From: Lysobacter panacisoli
Lineage (GTDB): Bacteria > Pseudomonadota > Gammaproteobacteria > Xanthomonadales > Xanthomonadaceae
NCBI RefSeq assembly: GCF_009765165.1
Contig: NZ_VLNU01000001.1
Coordinates: forward strand, 3,044,247-3,108,246
Direction: 5' to 3'
DNA: 64,000 nucleotides
The notes beneath the pieces were generated by a model. That model made no database searches, was not told where the DNA came from, and worked only from the letters and a program-made list of their open reading frames with translations. Of this stretch, positions 1-11,128 are shown in pieces (the first letter of the stretch is position 1; every line of letters starts with the position of its first letter). A program made the position numbers and the translations under genes.

Positions 1-861
1 GCCGACAAGATGGTCCTTGGCAAGCTCGACTCGCTTTCGCCCGGCAGCTTCAACATCGTGCTTGGCAAGGAGCTGGCGATGTGGCTGGGCGTCGGTGTCG
101 GCGACAGCGTGGTGATGACCACCACCGACTTCCGCAGCACCCCGCTGGGCGCGGTGCCGCAGCTCAAGCGCTTCACTGTCACCGGCCTCTTCGAAGCCGG
201 CTACAACGATTTCGACAAGGGCCTGGCCGTCACCAACATGCACGACATGCAGCGCCTGCTGCGCATGGGCGATGGCGTGACCGGCGTGCGCCTGCGCCTG
301 CACGACATGGACCAGTCCTGGGACGTCGCACGCGATCTGGCGGTTTCGCTGGGCGGGCCGTTCCGGGTCAGCGACTGGACCAGCGAGAACGCCAACATGT
401 TCCGCGCGCTGAAGATGGAAAAGACCATCATGGCGATCCTGCTGTCGCTGATCATCGCGATGGGCGCGTTCAACCTGGTCAGTTCGCAGGTCATGCTGGT
501 GACCGACAAGCAGGCCGACATCGCGATCCTGCGCACGCTTGGCCTCACGCCACGTGGCGTGATGCAGGTGTTCGTCGTGCAGGGCACGCTGATCGGCATC
601 ATCGGCACCGTGCTCGGTGTGATCGGCGGCATCGTGCTGACGCTCAACCTCGAACACATCCTCAAGGCGATCGAAGCCGTGCTCAGCGTGCAGCTGATGC
701 CGGAGGACGTCTACTACATCACCGGCCTGCCGACCGACCTGCAACCCAGCGACGTGATCATCATCGCCGCCGTGGCACTGGCGATGGCGTTCATGGCCAC
801 CATCTATCCCGCCTGGCGCGCCGCGCGTACGGCCCCGGCGGAGGCGCTGCGCTATGAGTGA
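1..861 (+). CDS. lolC: LolC/LolE-type lipoprotein-releasing permease, 3' part
   Basis: Inner-membrane permease of the Lol ABC transporter, which hands outer-membrane lipoproteins to LolA. The gene enters the window already open, so the N-terminal membrane segment is missing. What remains (about 286 codons) has the end of the periplasmic domain followed by three membrane segments near residues 138-160, 185-215 and 250-272, the FtsX-type fold, and the typical tail [18 protein letters not shown]. Its stop overlaps the lolD start, so the two are translationally coupled. LolC and LolE cannot be told apart from this part alone. Confidence 0.93.
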   Translation, partial: ADKMVLGKLDSLSPGSFNIVLGKELAMWLGVGVGDSVVMTTTDFRSTPLGAVPQLKRFTVTGLFEAGYNDFDKGLAVTNMHDMQRLLRMGDGVTGVRLRLHDMDQSWDVARDLAVSLGGPFRVSDWTSENANMFRALKMEKTIMAILLSLIIAMGAFNLVSSQVMLVTDKQADIAILRTLGLTPRGVMQVFVVQGTLIGIIGTVLGVIGGIVLTLNLEHILKAIEAVLSVQLMPEDVYYITGLPTDLQPSDVIIIAAVALAMAFMATIYPAWRAARTAPAEALRYE

Positions 862-1579
862 GGCCGTGATGCAACCGCAGAAGCACCAGGGCGAAGCGCT
901 CCGAGCCGAAGGCCTCGCCATGACCTACGCCGAGGGCAAGCTGCGCACGCCCGTGTTCGACGGCATCGACCTGTCGGTGCACTCGGGCGAGACGGTCGCC
1001 ATCCTCGGCGCGTCGGGCGCCGGCAAGAGCACACTGCTGCACCTGCTCGGCGGCCTCGACACGCCGACCGCGGGCGAGGTGTTCGTTGCCGGGCAGAAGA
1101 TGAGTTCGCTCTCGGACAGTGCGCGCGGCGCGCTGCGCAACAAGGCCCTGGGCTTCGTCTACCAGTTCCACCACCTGCTGCCCGAGTTCACCGCGCTGGA
1201 GAACGTGATGCTGCCGGTACTGCTGTCGGGCGCGCACGTACCCGACGCATTGAAGCGCGCCAAGGTGCTGCTTGAAGCCGTGGGCCTGGGGCATCGCCTC
1301 GAACACAAGCCCGGCGAGCTCTCCGGTGGCGAGCGCCAGCGTGCCGCCGTCGCGCGCGCGCTGGTCAATCGCCCGGCCTGCGTGCTCGGCGACGAGCCCA
1401 CCGGCAACCTCGACGAGAAGACCGCCAGCACCGTCTTCGAGCTGATGCTCGCGCTCAACCACGAACAGCAGACCAGCCTGGTGCTGGTGACGCACGATCG
1501 TCGCCTCGCGCGCCGCCTCGACCGCGTACTGGAGCTGCACGAAGGCAAACTGCGCCAGTTGCGACCCGACGAGGTCTGA
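854..1579 (+). CDS. lolD: Lipoprotein-releasing system ATP-binding protein LolD
   Basis: Cytoplasmic ATPase that powers LolC/E release of lipoproteins from the inner membrane. The 241 residues carry Walker A GASGAGKS (about 52-59), signature LSGGERQR (about 156-163) and Walker B CVLGDEP with the following TGNLD (about 176-187), all intact. Length fits the family (about 230-240). The ATG lies inside the last codons of the upstream permease gene, and comEC follows after 2 nt, so this belongs to a single transcript. Confidence 0.96.
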   Translation: MSEAVMQPQKHQGEALRAEGLAMTYAEGKLRTPVFDGIDLSVHSGETVAILGASGAGKSTLLHLLGGLDTPTAGEVFVAGQKMSSLSDSARGALRNKALGFVYQFHHLLPEFTALENVMLPVLLSGAHVPDALKRAKVLLEAVGLGHRLEHKPGELSGGERQRAAVARALVNRPACVLGDEPTGNLDEKTASTVFELMLALNHEQQTSLVLVTHDRRLARRLDRVLELHEGKLRQLRPDEV

Positions 1580-1581
1580 CG

Positions 1582-3945
1582 GTGCAACCAGCGGCACGGA
1601 CGCCGCTCCTCGGAATCCCCACAGCATTCGCGTTGCTGGCCGGCGTCTGCGTCTGCCTGTGGTCACCGTGGCTGGCACCGTGGCCGGTCTCGCTGGCGAT
1701 ACTGGCGATTGCATTGCTGTTGCTTGCTCGCGGCGTGATTCGCGCGAATCGCGCCGCGCTGGTCGTGGGCTGGCTGCTCGTCGGGATGGGCCTTGCCGGC
1801 CTGCACGCGGCCTATGCCTTGTCGCGGCAATTGCCGTCGTTCCCGTTGCGGAAAGACGCCGTGATCACCGGACGCATCGTCTCATTGCCGCAGCACGAGC
1901 CACGTCGTACGGCCTTCCTGTTTCGCGTTGACGACGATGCGCGCGATGCACGCCTGCGCGGACGCGAGCTACGGTTGGCGTGGTACGACGAGGAGGGTGC
2001 GATCCGCCGCACCTTGCGCGCCGGCGAGCGCTGGCGCTTTGACGTACGACTGCGCGCGCCGCGCGGTCTGCGCAATCCGGGCGGCAGCGATGCCGAGCAG
2101 TACGCGATGGCACAGCGCATTGCGGCGACGGGTTACGTGCGCAATCCCGCGTCGGCGCGACGACTGGCCGCTGCCACCGGCATCGATGCCTGGCGTGACG
2201 AACAGTCGGGGCGGATAGCGGCAGGCGCCGAACGACCTTCCGTCCGCTTCGTGCAGGCGCTGGCGCTGGGCGATGTGCGCGCACTCGACGACGAGGACTG
2301 GACGACGCTGCGCGCGAACGGCCTCACCCACCTGATCGCGATTTCCGGCTTCCATGTAGGTCTGGTCGCCGGCTGCTTCGCGTGGCTGACACGCGCGTTG
2401 TGGTGGCTGTTTCCCTCGTTCGCGCGACGAATGCCGGCGCCGGTCGCCGCCGCCATCGCGGGAGCCGTCGGTGCGGCGATCTACACGGCGGTCGCCGGCT
2501 TCGCGCTGCTAACGGTGCGCACGGCGCTGATGATCGCCATCGTCGCGGCGGTACGCGCCTCGCGCCATTCGCTGCGGATCGCGGACGGCCTGGCGCTGGC
2601 CGTGTTCGCAGTGTTGCTCGTCGATCCGCTGTCGGTGCTCGGGGCAGGCTTCTGGCTGAGCTTCGCCGGCGTGGCCTGGCTGCTGTGGTGCCTCCCGGAC
2701 GGACGCGGCCAGCCCGTGCGCCAGTTCCTGTCGGCGCAGGGCGTGGCGATGCTGGGTCTGCTGCCGTTGAGCGCGCTCCTGTTCGGACAGGCCTCGCTGG
2801 CGGGCCCCCTGGCGAACCTCGCCGCGGTGCCGTGGTGGAGTCTCGTCGTCGTGCCGTTGTCGTTGCTGGGACTCGCGCTGGAAACGGCGCGCGACGGCGC
2901 GGGAGTGTGGGCGTGGCAGGCGGCTGCGTGGTGTTTCGATGTGAGCTGGCCGCTGTTTCAGCGCCTGGCGAGCAGCCCGCTGTCGCTGTGGTGGTTGCCG
3001 GAGCCGCGCTGGTTCGCCCTGCCTCTGGCGTTGGTGGGGGCGTTCTGGCTGCTGTTGCCGCGCGGCGTGCCGGGCAAGGCCTGCGCCGCGCTGCTGTGGC
3101 TGCCGTTGCTGTGGCCCGATCGCCACCTGCCGCGAACCGGTGAGGCCGAGCTGCTGGTCGTCGACGTGGGGCAGGGCTTGTCGGTGGTGGTGCGGACGGC
3201 GCGGCACGCGCTGCTGTTCGACATGGGACCGGCGGTGCCGGAGGGCTTCGATGCCGGCGAACGCGCCGTCGTGCCCGCGCTGCATGCGCTCGGAGTGGGG
3301 CGGCTCGACCGCGCGGTGGTCAGCCACACCGACAACGACCATGTCGGCGGGCTGGAGGCGGTGAGGGCGGCGTTCCCGCTCGCGACCGTTCTGGCGCCGG
3401 ACGGCGCGCCGCTGCTGGCGAGCACGCCCTGCCGCGCGGGAGAGGACTGGACGTGGGACGGGGTCCGGCTCCGCTTCCTGCATCCGCCCGCAGACTTCCC
3501 GTACCTGAGCAATGAATCCAGCTGCGTGCTGCGTGTCGAGGCGGCCGGCCGCGCGGTCCTACTGACCGGCGACATCGGCGAGGTCGTGGAGCGCCGCCTG
3601 CTGCGGCATCGGCCCGAAGACGTCCGCGCCGACGTGGTGCTGGTCGCGCACCACGGCAGCGGCGGCTCGTCCGATCCCGGATTCGTCGCCGCGACCGGCG
3701 CCCGGGCCGCGCTGGTGTCCGCCGGCCACGGCAACCGTTTCGGCCATCCGCGGCCCGAAGTCGTCCACCGCTGGGCCGCCTCGGGCGCGCAGGTCCACGA
3801 CACGGCGCGTGAAGGCGCGCTGCGGGTCCGGCTCGGCCGCGACGGTGTGACGGTCGAAGCGCGACGTCAGGCACAACCGCGGCTCTGGGATGCCACGCAG
3901 CGCGGGGACCGGCGTGCGGCTGGGCTATCCTATCGGCCTGATTGA
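1582..3945 (+). CDS. comEC: ComEC/Rec2-family DNA uptake channel
   Basis: Inner-membrane channel for single-stranded DNA during natural transformation. The 787 residues show the usual order: N-terminal membrane segments with a DUF4131-like region, the Competence domain (GLTHLIAISGFHVGL near residue 250) and a C-terminal metallo-beta-lactamase-like domain with DVGQGLS, HTDNDHVGG (about 582-590), LTGDIG and HHGSGGSSDP. Start is GTG, two bases after the lolD stop. Its place between lolD and exbB is the usual xanthomonad arrangement. No frameshift is seen, so the channel looks functional. Confidence 0.93.
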   Translation: MQPAARTPLLGIPTAFALLAGVCVCLWSPWLAPWPVSLAILAIALLLLARGVIRANRAALVVGWLLVGMGLAGLHAAYALSRQLPSFPLRKDAVITGRIVSLPQHEPRRTAFLFRVDDDARDARLRGRELRLAWYDEEGAIRRTLRAGERWRFDVRLRAPRGLRNPGGSDAEQYAMAQRIAATGYVRNPASARRLAAATGIDAWRDEQSGRIAAGAERPSVRFVQALALGDVRALDDEDWTTLRANGLTHLIAISGFHVGLVAGCFAWLTRALWWLFPSFARRMPAPVAAAIAGAVGAAIYTAVAGFALLTVRTALMIAIVAAVRASRHSLRIADGLALAVFAVLLVDPLSVLGAGFWLSFAGVAWLLWCLPDGRGQPVRQFLSAQGVAMLGLLPLSALLFGQASLAGPLANLAAVPWWSLVVVPLSLLGLALETARDGAGVWAWQAAAWCFDVSWPLFQRLASSPLSLWWLPEPRWFALPLALVGAFWLLLPRGVPGKACAALLWLPLLWPDRHLPRTGEAELLVVDVGQGLSVVVRTARHALLFDMGPAVPEGFDAGERAVVPALHALGVGRLDRAVVSHTDNDHVGGLEAVRAAFPLATVLAPDGAPLLASTPCRAGEDWTWDGVRLRFLHPPADFPYLSNESSCVLRVEAAGRAVLLTGDIGEVVERRLLRHRPEDVRADVVLVAHHGSGGSSDPGFVAATGARAALVSAGHGNRFGHPRPEVVHRWAASGAQVHDTAREGALRVRLGRDGVTVEARRQAQPRLWDATQRGDRRAAGLSYRPD

Positions 3946-3969
3946 TACGGCCTGAGGCCGGAGGTTTGC

Positions 3970-4605
3970 GTGCTGGAACTGGTCAAGGCCGGCGGTTGGC
4001 CGATGATTCCGCTGTTGTTGCTGTCGGTGCTGGCGCTGACCCTGGTCGTCGAGCGCGCCTGGACGCTGCGGCGCAGCGCGGTCCTGCCGCCCAACCTGGG
4101 CAAGGAAGTGCGCACCTGGGCCGGCAGCGGCAAGCTCGACCCGTCCCACATCGAGTCCCTGCGCCGCACCTCGCCGCTGGGCGAGCTGCTGGCCGCCGCG
4201 CTCGACGTGCGCCACCGTCCGCGCGACCAGATCCGCGAGCGCATCGAGGACGTCGGCCGCCATCTGGTCCACAAGATGGAGCGCTACCTCAACACCCTGG
4301 GCACCATCGCCGCGGCCGGTCCGCTGCTGGGCCTGTTCGGCACCGTCGTCGGCATGATCCAGATGTTCCTGGGCATCCTCGACCACGGTATCGGCGACGT
4401 GAACCAGCTTGCCGGCGGCATCGGCAAGGCGCTGGTGTGCACCGCGGCCGGCATGATCGTCGCGATCCCCGCGCTGATCGCGCACCGCTGGTTCCGCGGC
4501 CGCATCGCCGAGTACATCGTGTCGATGGAGCACGAGGCGATCGCGCTGATGGACACGCTCGACACGCGCCCGGCCGCCGCCGCGCGCACGCCGCAGGCCG
4601 CGTGA
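3970..4605 (+). CDS. exbB: ExbB/TolQ/MotA-family proton channel protein
   Basis: Integral membrane subunit of a proton-motive-force-driven complex of the ExbB-ExbD or TolQ-TolR type. The 211 residues have a first membrane segment near 9-30 and two more in the C-terminal half (AAGPLLGLFGTVVGMI and the ALVCTAAGMIVAIPALI region), the MotA_ExbB fold. GTG start. It is followed 13 nt later by the ExbD/TolR partner. The pair sits just before msbA-lpxK rather than beside tonB or tolA, so its energy-transduction partner is not evident here. Confidence 0.9.
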   Translation: MLELVKAGGWPMIPLLLLSVLALTLVVERAWTLRRSAVLPPNLGKEVRTWAGSGKLDPSHIESLRRTSPLGELLAAALDVRHRPRDQIRERIEDVGRHLVHKMERYLNTLGTIAAAGPLLGLFGTVVGMIQMFLGILDHGIGDVNQLAGGIGKALVCTAAGMIVAIPALIAHRWFRGRIAEYIVSMEHEAIALMDTLDTRPAAAARTPQAA

Positions 4606-4618
4606 GGCGACCTGCACG

Positions 4619-5059
4619 ATGCGTATCCGCGACCACCGCAGCGATGACGAACCGGACATCAACCTGGTTCCGCTGATCGACGTCATCCTGGTGCTGATCA
4701 TCTTCTTCGTCGTCACCGCCACCTTCGACGCACGTTCGGTGCTCAAGCTGGAACTGCCGCGCGCCACCGGCGAGCCGGCCAGCGATCCGGCCAAGGCCCT
4801 GATCGTGCTGGTGAACGCCGAAGGCCGTTATTTCGTCGACGACCGCGAAGTGCTGCGCAGCGACGTCGAATCGCTCAAGAGCACCATCAGCGAAGTCGCC
4901 GGCACCGACCGCGACCGCCCGGTGATGCTGCGCGCCGACGCGCGCACGCCGTACCAGGCGGTGGTCACGGTCTACGACGCGCTCGGCCAGCTTGGCTTCC
5001 GCAAGGTGATGAACGCGACCGCGCCGCAGACGCGCGAAGCGGCGGAGTCTGCGAAGTGA
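4619..5059 (+). CDS. exbD: ExbD/TolR-family biopolymer transport protein
   Basis: Partner of the preceding ExbB-like channel. The 146 residues have one membrane segment near 15-36 that contains the conserved proton-carrying aspartate (Asp21 in PLIDVILV), then a small periplasmic domain. The stop codon overlaps the GTG start of msbA by four bases, which links energy-transduction and lipid A export genes in one transcript. Confidence 0.92.
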   Translation: MRIRDHRSDDEPDINLVPLIDVILVLIIFFVVTATFDARSVLKLELPRATGEPASDPAKALIVLVNAEGRYFVDDREVLRSDVESLKSTISEVAGTDRDRPVMLRADARTPYQAVVTVYDALGQLGFRKVMNATAPQTREAAESAK

Positions 5060-6804
5060 GCGACGAAGTGTCGCCCTGGGTTACCTACCGCCGCCTGCTG
5101 CACTTCGTCGCGCCGTATCGGGGCGTGCTGCTGATTGCGTTGGTGGGCATGTTGATCGAAGCGGGTGCCGCCGGTGCGTTCGCGAAGTTGATGAACCCGA
5201 TGGTCGACGAGACCTTCGTCAGCCGCAATGCGAGCGTGAAAGTGCTGTTGCCGCTGACCATCATCGGCATCTTCATCGTGCGCGGCATCGCCGGCTACAT
5301 CACCGACACCTTCATGGCACGCGCCGGGCGCAGCATCGCGCGCGACCTTCGTGTGCAGGTGCTGGGCAAGTACCTGCGCCTGCCTGGCCTGCGCTTCGAC
5401 ACCGAACCGGTGTCGTCGATGCTCACGCGCCTGGGCTCGGACAGCGACCAGGTCGCGCAGGCCGCCATCGACGCTGCCAAGGTGATGCTGCAGCAGGCGT
5501 TGCAGGTCATCGCCATGCTCGGCGTGATGCTCTACACGAGCTGGCGCGTCACACTGGCGGTGCTGCTGCTGGGCCCGCTGCTGGCCTGGACAATGGATAA
5601 GGTCGGGCGTCGCTATCGGCGCATCGGCCATCGCATCCAGGAGAGCGGCGCGCAGCTGCTGCAATCGGCCGACCAGGCGCTGTCGAACCACCAGGAAGTG
5701 AAGGTCTATGGCGCGCAGTCGACCGAGCTGACGCGCTACACCGGCCAGGCCAACCACCACCTGCGCCTGAGCCTGAAGGTCGAATCCACACGCAGCATTT
5801 CCTCGGCGATGGTGCAGCTGATGGGCGCGATTGGCCTTGCGCTGCTGCTGTTCTTCGCTGGGCGTGAAGCCACGCAGGGGCGCCTGACTGCCGGCGAGTT
5901 CGTCAGCCTCATGGTTGCGATGCTGGCGATCATCCCCGCGCTGAAGCAGCTCACCAACGTGCAGGGCATGCTGCAGCGTGGCGTGGCTTCGGCCGAACGC
6001 CTGTTCGACGTGCTCGACGCACCGGACGAAATCGACACCGGCACGCGCCCGCTGGAGCGCGCGCAGGGCCTGCTGGAATTCCGCGACGTTACCGCGCGGT
6101 ATCCGGGCCAGGCCGAGCCGGCGCTGTCCGACATCAGTTTCGTGGCGCGTCCCGGCACGGTGACCGCGATCATCGGCCGCTCCGGCAGCGGCAAGTCGAC
6201 GCTGATCAAGCTGATTCCGCGCTTCTACGACATCGAACAGGGTGAGATCCTGCTCGACGGCCATCCGCTGCAGGAGTACGGCCTGTCCGACCTGCGCCGG
6301 CAGATCGCGCTTGTCGGCCAGCAGGTGATGCTCTTCGACGGCACCGTCGCCGCCAACGTCGCCTACGGCGAGATGCAGGCCGCGACGCCCGACGCACTCG
6401 ATCGCGCGGTGCGCGGCGCAAATGCGATGGAGTTCGTCGAACGCCTGCCGCAGGGTGTCGATACCGACATCGGCACCAAGGGCGGTCGCCTCTCCGGCGG
6501 CCAGCGCCAGCGTCTCGCCATCGCGCGTGCGATGTTGAAGGACGCGCCGATCCTGATCCTCGACGAAGCGACCGCCGCGCTCGATACCGAGTCCGAACGA
6601 CTCGTGCAGGACGCGCTGGACCACCTGATGCCCAACCGCACGACACTGGTGATCGCGCATCGCCTGTCGACGATCGAACACGCCGATCAGGTGCTGGTGC
6701 TCGACAAGGGCCGCATCGTCGAACGCGGCACGCACGCGCAGCTGCTCGCGCTCGATGGGCTGTACGCGCACCTGCACCGCATGCAATTCCGCGAGGGCGA
6801 ATGA
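5056..6804 (+). CDS. msbA: Lipid A export ABC transporter MsbA
   Basis: Flippase that moves core-lipid A across the inner membrane, acting as a homodimer. The 582 residues comprise an N-terminal six-helix membrane domain and a C-terminal ATPase with Walker [10 protein letters not shown] (about 374-382), signature LSGGQRQR (about 480), Walker B ILILDEAT (about 498) and H-loop IAHRLST (about 534). GTG start overlapping exbD; stop overlaps lpxK (ATGA). The context with lpxK and kdsB supports MsbA over other exporters of the same fold. Confidence 0.95.
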   Translation: MSDEVSPWVTYRRLLHFVAPYRGVLLIALVGMLIEAGAAGAFAKLMNPMVDETFVSRNASVKVLLPLTIIGIFIVRGIAGYITDTFMARAGRSIARDLRVQVLGKYLRLPGLRFDTEPVSSMLTRLGSDSDQVAQAAIDAAKVMLQQALQVIAMLGVMLYTSWRVTLAVLLLGPLLAWTMDKVGRRYRRIGHRIQESGAQLLQSADQALSNHQEVKVYGAQSTELTRYTGQANHHLRLSLKVESTRSISSAMVQLMGAIGLALLLFFAGREATQGRLTAGEFVSLMVAMLAIIPALKQLTNVQGMLQRGVASAERLFDVLDAPDEIDTGTRPLERAQGLLEFRDVTARYPGQAEPALSDISFVARPGTVTAIIGRSGSGKSTLIKLIPRFYDIEQGEILLDGHPLQEYGLSDLRRQIALVGQQVMLFDGTVAANVAYGEMQAATPDALDRAVRGANAMEFVERLPQGVDTDIGTKGGRLSGGQRQRLAIARAMLKDAPILILDEATAALDTESERLVQDALDHLMPNRTTLVIAHRLSTIEHADQVLVLDKGRIVERGTHAQLLALDGLYAHLHRMQFREGE

Positions 6805-7844
6805 GCAAGACAGGCGTGCAACCGCCGGCATTCTGGTACGGCGATGCGCGGGTTCCGCTGAGCGCACGGTTGCTGTCGGCGCTCTACGGGTCGGTCACCG
6901 GCCTGCGTCGCAGCGCTTACCTGAAGGGCTGGTTCAAGCGCCACCATCCGGGCGTTCCGGTGATCGTGGTCGGCAACATCACCGCCGGCGGCGCGGGCAA
7001 GACACCGCTGACCATCGCGCTGGTTGAACGACTGCGCGCCGAAGGCTGGCATCCCGGCGTCGCCACTCGCGGTTACGGCCGCGAAGACGCGTCCGCCGCG
7101 CTGTGGGTGGACGCCCGTACCGACGCCGCGCGCGGCGGCGATGAGCCGGTGTTGATCGCGCATCGCACCGGTGCGCCGGTGCGCGTGGACCGCGATCGCG
7201 CGGCCGCCGCGAAGGCGCTGGTCGAGGCTGGTTGCGACCTCGTCATCTGCGACGACGGCCTGCAGCACTACAGGCTTGAGCGCGACATCGAAATCGAAGT
7301 CGTCGACGGCCGACGTCGCTATGGCAATGCCCAGCTGCTGCCGGCCGGTCCGCTGCGCGAGCTGCCCGAACGCGGTGCACGCTGCGATTTCCGCGTTGTG
7401 AACGTCGGTTCCGGCGCGCCCGGCAACGGCGACACCGGTTTCGGCGAGTGGCCGATGCGACTGCTTGGCGATTCCGCCGACCCGATGATCGGCGGACGCG
7501 CGCGCCGGCTCGGTTCGTTCTCGGGCCAGCGCGTGCATGCCGTCGCCGGCATCGGCGATCCGGAACGTTTCTTCGCGATGCTGCGCGATTACGGTATCGC
7601 GGTCGTGCCGCACGCGTTCGCCGACCACCACCAGTACCGTGCCGAGGACTTCGAGTTCGGCAGTCGCGAACTGCCGGTGCTGATGACCGAGAAGGACGCC
7701 GTGAAGTGCGCCGCGTTCGCCGACGAACGCCACTTCAGCGTGCCGGTGCGCGCCGACCTGCCGGAGGCATTCTGGGTCGCGCTGCTGGATCGCGTGGCCG
7801 CGCGTGCGCGCCAGTACCGCGACCACAAGGAGAAGGGCGCATGA
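6801..7844 (+). CDS. lpxK: Tetraacyldisaccharide 4'-kinase LpxK
   Basis: Phosphorylates the 4' position of the lipid A disaccharide precursor at the inner membrane. The 347 residues show an N-terminal amphipathic/membrane region, the P-loop GGAGKTP (about 63-69), [13 protein letters not shown] and the C-terminal FADHHQY and MTEKDAVKC motifs of the family. Start and stop both overlap neighbours (ATGA junctions with msbA and kdsB). Length is at the upper end of normal for LpxK. Confidence 0.95.
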   Translation: MSKTGVQPPAFWYGDARVPLSARLLSALYGSVTGLRRSAYLKGWFKRHHPGVPVIVVGNITAGGAGKTPLTIALVERLRAEGWHPGVATRGYGREDASAALWVDARTDAARGGDEPVLIAHRTGAPVRVDRDRAAAAKALVEAGCDLVICDDGLQHYRLERDIEIEVVDGRRRYGNAQLLPAGPLRELPERGARCDFRVVNVGSGAPGNGDTGFGEWPMRLLGDSADPMIGGRARRLGSFSGQRVHAVAGIGDPERFFAMLRDYGIAVVPHAFADHHQYRAEDFEFGSRELPVLMTEKDAVKCAAFADERHFSVPVRADLPEAFWVALLDRVAARARQYRDHKEKGA

Positions 7845-8623
7845 GCGCATCCGAACGCCTGGATTTCGTCGTCGCCATTCCCGCGCGCCACGCCGCCACG
7901 CGCCTGCCGGGCAAGCCGTTGCGCCTGCTTGCCGGTGAGCCGCTGGTGCTGCACGTCGCCCGTCGCGCGCTGAAGGCCGGCGCGCGCGAAGTGTGGGTGG
8001 CCGCCGACGACGAACGGATCGCGGCCGCGCTCGAAGGCGCCGGCGTGCGCGTGGCGATGACCTCGCCGGACCACGCGTCGGGTACGGATCGCCTCGCCGA
8101 ATGCGCGCGTATCGCCGGCTGGAGCGACGACACCGTCGTCGTGAACCTGCAGGGTGACGAGCCCTTCGCGCCCGCATCCGGTATCCGCGCGGTCGCCGCG
8201 CTGATGCATGCGGGGGAGGCGGAGATGGCGACGCTCGCTGCTCCCGTCGAGGACGTCGAAACGCTGCTCGACCCGAACGCAGTGAAGCTAGTGCGCGCCG
8301 ACAACGGCCACGCGCTGTACTTCAGCCGTGCGCCGATCCCGTGGCCGCGCGACGCGTTCGCACGCGATCGCAGCCGCATGCCGGCCGATGGCGAATGGCT
8401 GCGGCACATCGGCATCTATGGCTACCGCGTCGGCTTCCTGCAGCGTTTCGCGGCGCTCCCGCCGGGACGGCTGGAACGCATCGAATCGCTGGAACAGCTG
8501 CGCGTGCTCGAAGCCGGCCATCGCATCGCGGTGGGTATCACGCCGGAACCGTTCCCGCCGGGCGTGGACACCCCCGAGGACCTCGCCCGCGCCGAAGCGT
8601 GGATCGCGGCCGGGCATGGCTGA
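7841..8623 (+). CDS. kdsB: 3-deoxy-manno-octulosonate cytidylyltransferase KdsB
   Basis: Activates Kdo as CMP-Kdo for the inner core of lipopolysaccharide. From the ATG that overlaps the lpxK stop the protein is 260 residues, the usual length. Seen motifs: [16 protein letters not shown] at the N-terminus (nucleotide binding), [23 protein letters not shown] and HIGIYGYR. A longer in-frame extension upstream (from 7448) overlaps lpxK in another frame and was not used. The stop lies within the next gene. Confidence 0.95.
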   Translation: MSASERLDFVVAIPARHAATRLPGKPLRLLAGEPLVLHVARRALKAGAREVWVAADDERIAAALEGAGVRVAMTSPDHASGTDRLAECARIAGWSDDTVVVNLQGDEPFAPASGIRAVAALMHAGEAEMATLAAPVEDVETLLDPNAVKLVRADNGHALYFSRAPIPWPRDAFARDRSRMPADGEWLRHIGIYGYRVGFLQRFAALPPGRLERIESLEQLRVLEAGHRIAVGITPEPFPPGVDTPEDLARAEAWIAAGHG

Positions 8624-9110
8624 ACCGGTTCGGCTGCTGATCGTCTGCCTGGGCAACATCTGCCGCTCGCCGGTCGCCGAGGGCGTGATGCGCGCGCGCA
8701 TCGCCACCTCGACGCTGGCCGGTCGCATCGAGCTGGATTCGGCCGGCACCGGCGACTGGCACATCGGCGAGCCGCCGGACCGGCGCGCTATCGCCAATGC
8801 GGCGGAACATGGCGTCGATATCGCCGGCCTTCGCGCACGCCAGCTGGCGCTGTCCGACTACCACGATTTCGATTGGCTGCTCTGCGCCGATCGCGCCAAT
8901 CTGCGCGACGTCCGCGCGCGTGCGCCCGGAGGTGCGCGCGCGGGCAGTGCGCTGCTGCTGGACTGGTCCGGGCTGGCGCACGAGGGCGAAGTGCCCGATC
9001 CGTACACCGGCGGGCCGGCGCAGTTCGAGCACGTCTTCCAGTTGCTGGACCGGGCCGCCGACGGCGTGATCGCGCGACTGCGCCGCGAGTACCCGTTCCT
9101 GACGCGCTAA
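8616..9110 (+). CDS. Low-molecular-weight protein tyrosine phosphatase
   Basis: Cytoplasmic phosphatase of the Wzb/Etp/LMW-PTP family, 164 residues. The active-site loop [14 protein letters not shown] (Cys near residue 10) matches CX5R(S/T), and the C-terminal acid DPYTGG motif (DP near 128) supplies the general acid. The start overlaps the kdsB stop. LMW phosphatases often act on tyrosine kinases of polysaccharide export; no cognate kinase is in this window. It is the last gene of the envelope operon. Confidence 0.9.
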   Translation: MAEPVRLLIVCLGNICRSPVAEGVMRARIATSTLAGRIELDSAGTGDWHIGEPPDRRAIANAAEHGVDIAGLRARQLALSDYHDFDWLLCADRANLRDVRARAPGGARAGSALLLDWSGLAHEGEVPDPYTGGPAQFEHVFQLLDRAADGVIARLRREYPFLTR

Positions 9111-9241
9111 CGACCGTCCTGGGCACGCCGCGAGCGGTTGCCCTGCCGCATAATCGGCCCCATACCTGAGCCGATGCTCGCGACCGCAACGCCCGCCACC
9201 GCCATGCTTCCCACTCCGGTGTCCGCAGGAGTCGCCCGTTC

Positions 9242-11128
9242 ATGAGTCATGCCGTCCCGGCGGCCTTCGACGGCAAGGCCTTCGTCAAGAACCTCAGCAC
9301 CGCGCCCGGCGTCTACCGGATGATCGCGGTGGACGAGAGCGTGCTCTACGTCGGCAAGGCCGGCGTGCTGAAGAACCGCGTTTCCAGCTATTTCAACGCC
9401 ACGCCGAAGTCGGCGCGGATCATGGCCATGCTCGCGCAGACCGCGCGCATGGAAGTCACGGTCACGCGCACCGAGGCCGAGGCTCTGATCCTGGAAAACC
9501 AGCTGATCAAGTCGCTCAAGCCGCGCTACAACGTGCTGCTTCGCGACGACAAGAGCTATCCCTACGTGCTGATGACGCAGGAAGCGTGGCCGCGCATCGC
9601 CATGCATCGCGGCCCGCGCGCGATCCCGGGCCGCTACTTCGGCCCGTATGCCAGCGTCGGCGCCGTGCGCGACACGCTCAACCTGATGCACAAGCTGTTC
9701 AAGCTGCGCAGCTGCGAGGACAGCGTGTTCCGCAACCGCTCGCGGCCGTGCCTGCAGCACCAGATCGGCCGCTGCAGCGCGCCGTGCGTGGGCATGGTGC
9801 CGGCGCGCGATTACGCCGAAAGCGTGCGTCGCGCGGGCCTGTTCCTGGACGGCCGCAGCGACGAACTCAGCGACGAGCTGCTGAAGTCGATGGAAGCGGC
9901 AAGCGTGCGCCTCGACTTCGAAGAAGCCGCGCGCCTGCGCGATCTCGTCGCTTCGATCCGCAGCCTGCAGGCGCGCCAGTACGTCGACGGCCGTGCCGCC
10001 GACCTGGACGTGCTCGCGATCGCGATGCAGGGCGTCGCCGCGTGCGTACTGCTGCTGGCGTTCCGCGATGGTCGCAACCTCGGCACGCGCGCATTCTTCC
10101 CGAAGACCAACGGCAGCGAGAACGCCGAGGAAGTGCTCGCCGCGTTCGTCTCGCAGTATTACGGCGAACAGACGCCGCCGGGCGAGATCGTGCTGGATCG
10201 CGACATTCCCGATCGCGAACTCATCGAACATGCGCTGTCCAGCACCGGCGAGCGCCGCGTTCAGATCAAATGCAACGTGCGCGGCGAGCGCGCCGGTTAT
10301 GTCGACCTGGCGCGCCGCAACGCCGAACTGTCGCTGTCGGCCGAGCGCACCAGCCATGCCGCCCAGCACGCGCGCGCCGAAGCGCTGCGCGAACTGCTCT
10401 CGATGCCGGCGCTGCCGTCGCGCATCGAATGCTTCGATATCAGCCACACGATGGGCGAGGCCACGGTCGCCTCGTGCGTGGTGTTCGACGCGGAAGGCCC
10501 GGTGCGCGGGCAGTACCGTCGCTACAACATCGCCGGCATCGAACCCGGCGACGACTACGCGGCCATGCACCAGGCGATCGAGCGCCGCTTCCGGCGCGCG
10601 GTCGAGGAGGGCGGGGTGATGCCCGACATCCTCCTGATCGACGGCGGCGCGGGGCAGGTGGCGCAGGCGCGCGCGGTGCTGGACGACCTCGGCGTGGAGG
10701 GCGTGGCCCTGGTCGGCGTGGCCAAGGGCCCTGAACGGCGCCCTGGCGACGAGGAACTGCTCCTTCCCGACGGCCGCAGCGTGCGCCCGGGCGCCGAGTC
10801 CCCGGCGCTGCAGCTGGTTCAGCAGGTCCGCGACGAAGCGCACCGTTTCGCCATCACCGGCCACCGTGGCCGGCGCCAGAAGGCGCGCAACACCAGCCGC
10901 CTGGAGGACATCGCCGGCATCGGGCCGCGCCGGCGCGCTAACCTGTTGCGGCATTTCGGCGGCCTCGGGGGCCTGAAGGCCGCCGGCATCGAGGAAATCG
11001 CCCGGGTGGACGGCATCAACGACGCCCTCGCCGAGCGCATCTATGCGACCCTGCACGGGCTGGACGTGCCCGAGCGACCCACCCCGGACATGGCAGAGCC
11101 CACCAGCGGCACGCGGAGCGAAGGATGA
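9242..11128 (+). CDS. uvrC: Excinuclease ABC subunit C
   Basis: Makes both incisions in nucleotide excision repair together with UvrB. The 628 residues show the GIY-YIG nuclease (PGVYRM and VLYVGKAG, about 20-40), the UVR UvrB-binding motif (about 205-240), the RNase H-like C-terminal nuclease with catalytic FDISH (Asp near 398) and HhH motifs at the end (IAGIGPRRRANLL region). A GGAG ribosome-binding site precedes the ATG. The stop overlaps the pgsA start. Confidence 0.96.
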   Translation: MSHAVPAAFDGKAFVKNLSTAPGVYRMIAVDESVLYVGKAGVLKNRVSSYFNATPKSARIMAMLAQTARMEVTVTRTEAEALILENQLIKSLKPRYNVLLRDDKSYPYVLMTQEAWPRIAMHRGPRAIPGRYFGPYASVGAVRDTLNLMHKLFKLRSCEDSVFRNRSRPCLQHQIGRCSAPCVGMVPARDYAESVRRAGLFLDGRSDELSDELLKSMEAASVRLDFEEAARLRDLVASIRSLQARQYVDGRAADLDVLAIAMQGVAACVLLLAFRDGRNLGTRAFFPKTNGSENAEEVLAAFVSQYYGEQTPPGEIVLDRDIPDRELIEHALSSTGERRVQIKCNVRGERAGYVDLARRNAELSLSAERTSHAAQHARAEALRELLSMPALPSRIECFDISHTMGEATVASCVVFDAEGPVRGQYRRYNIAGIEPGDDYAAMHQAIERRFRRAVEEGGVMPDILLIDGGAGQVAQARAVLDDLGVEGVALVGVAKGPERRPGDEELLLPDGRSVRPGAESPALQLVQQVRDEAHRFAITGHRGRRQKARNTSRLEDIAGIGPRRRANLLRHFGGLGGLKAAGIEEIARVDGINDALAERIYATLHGLDVPERPTPDMAEPTSGTRSEG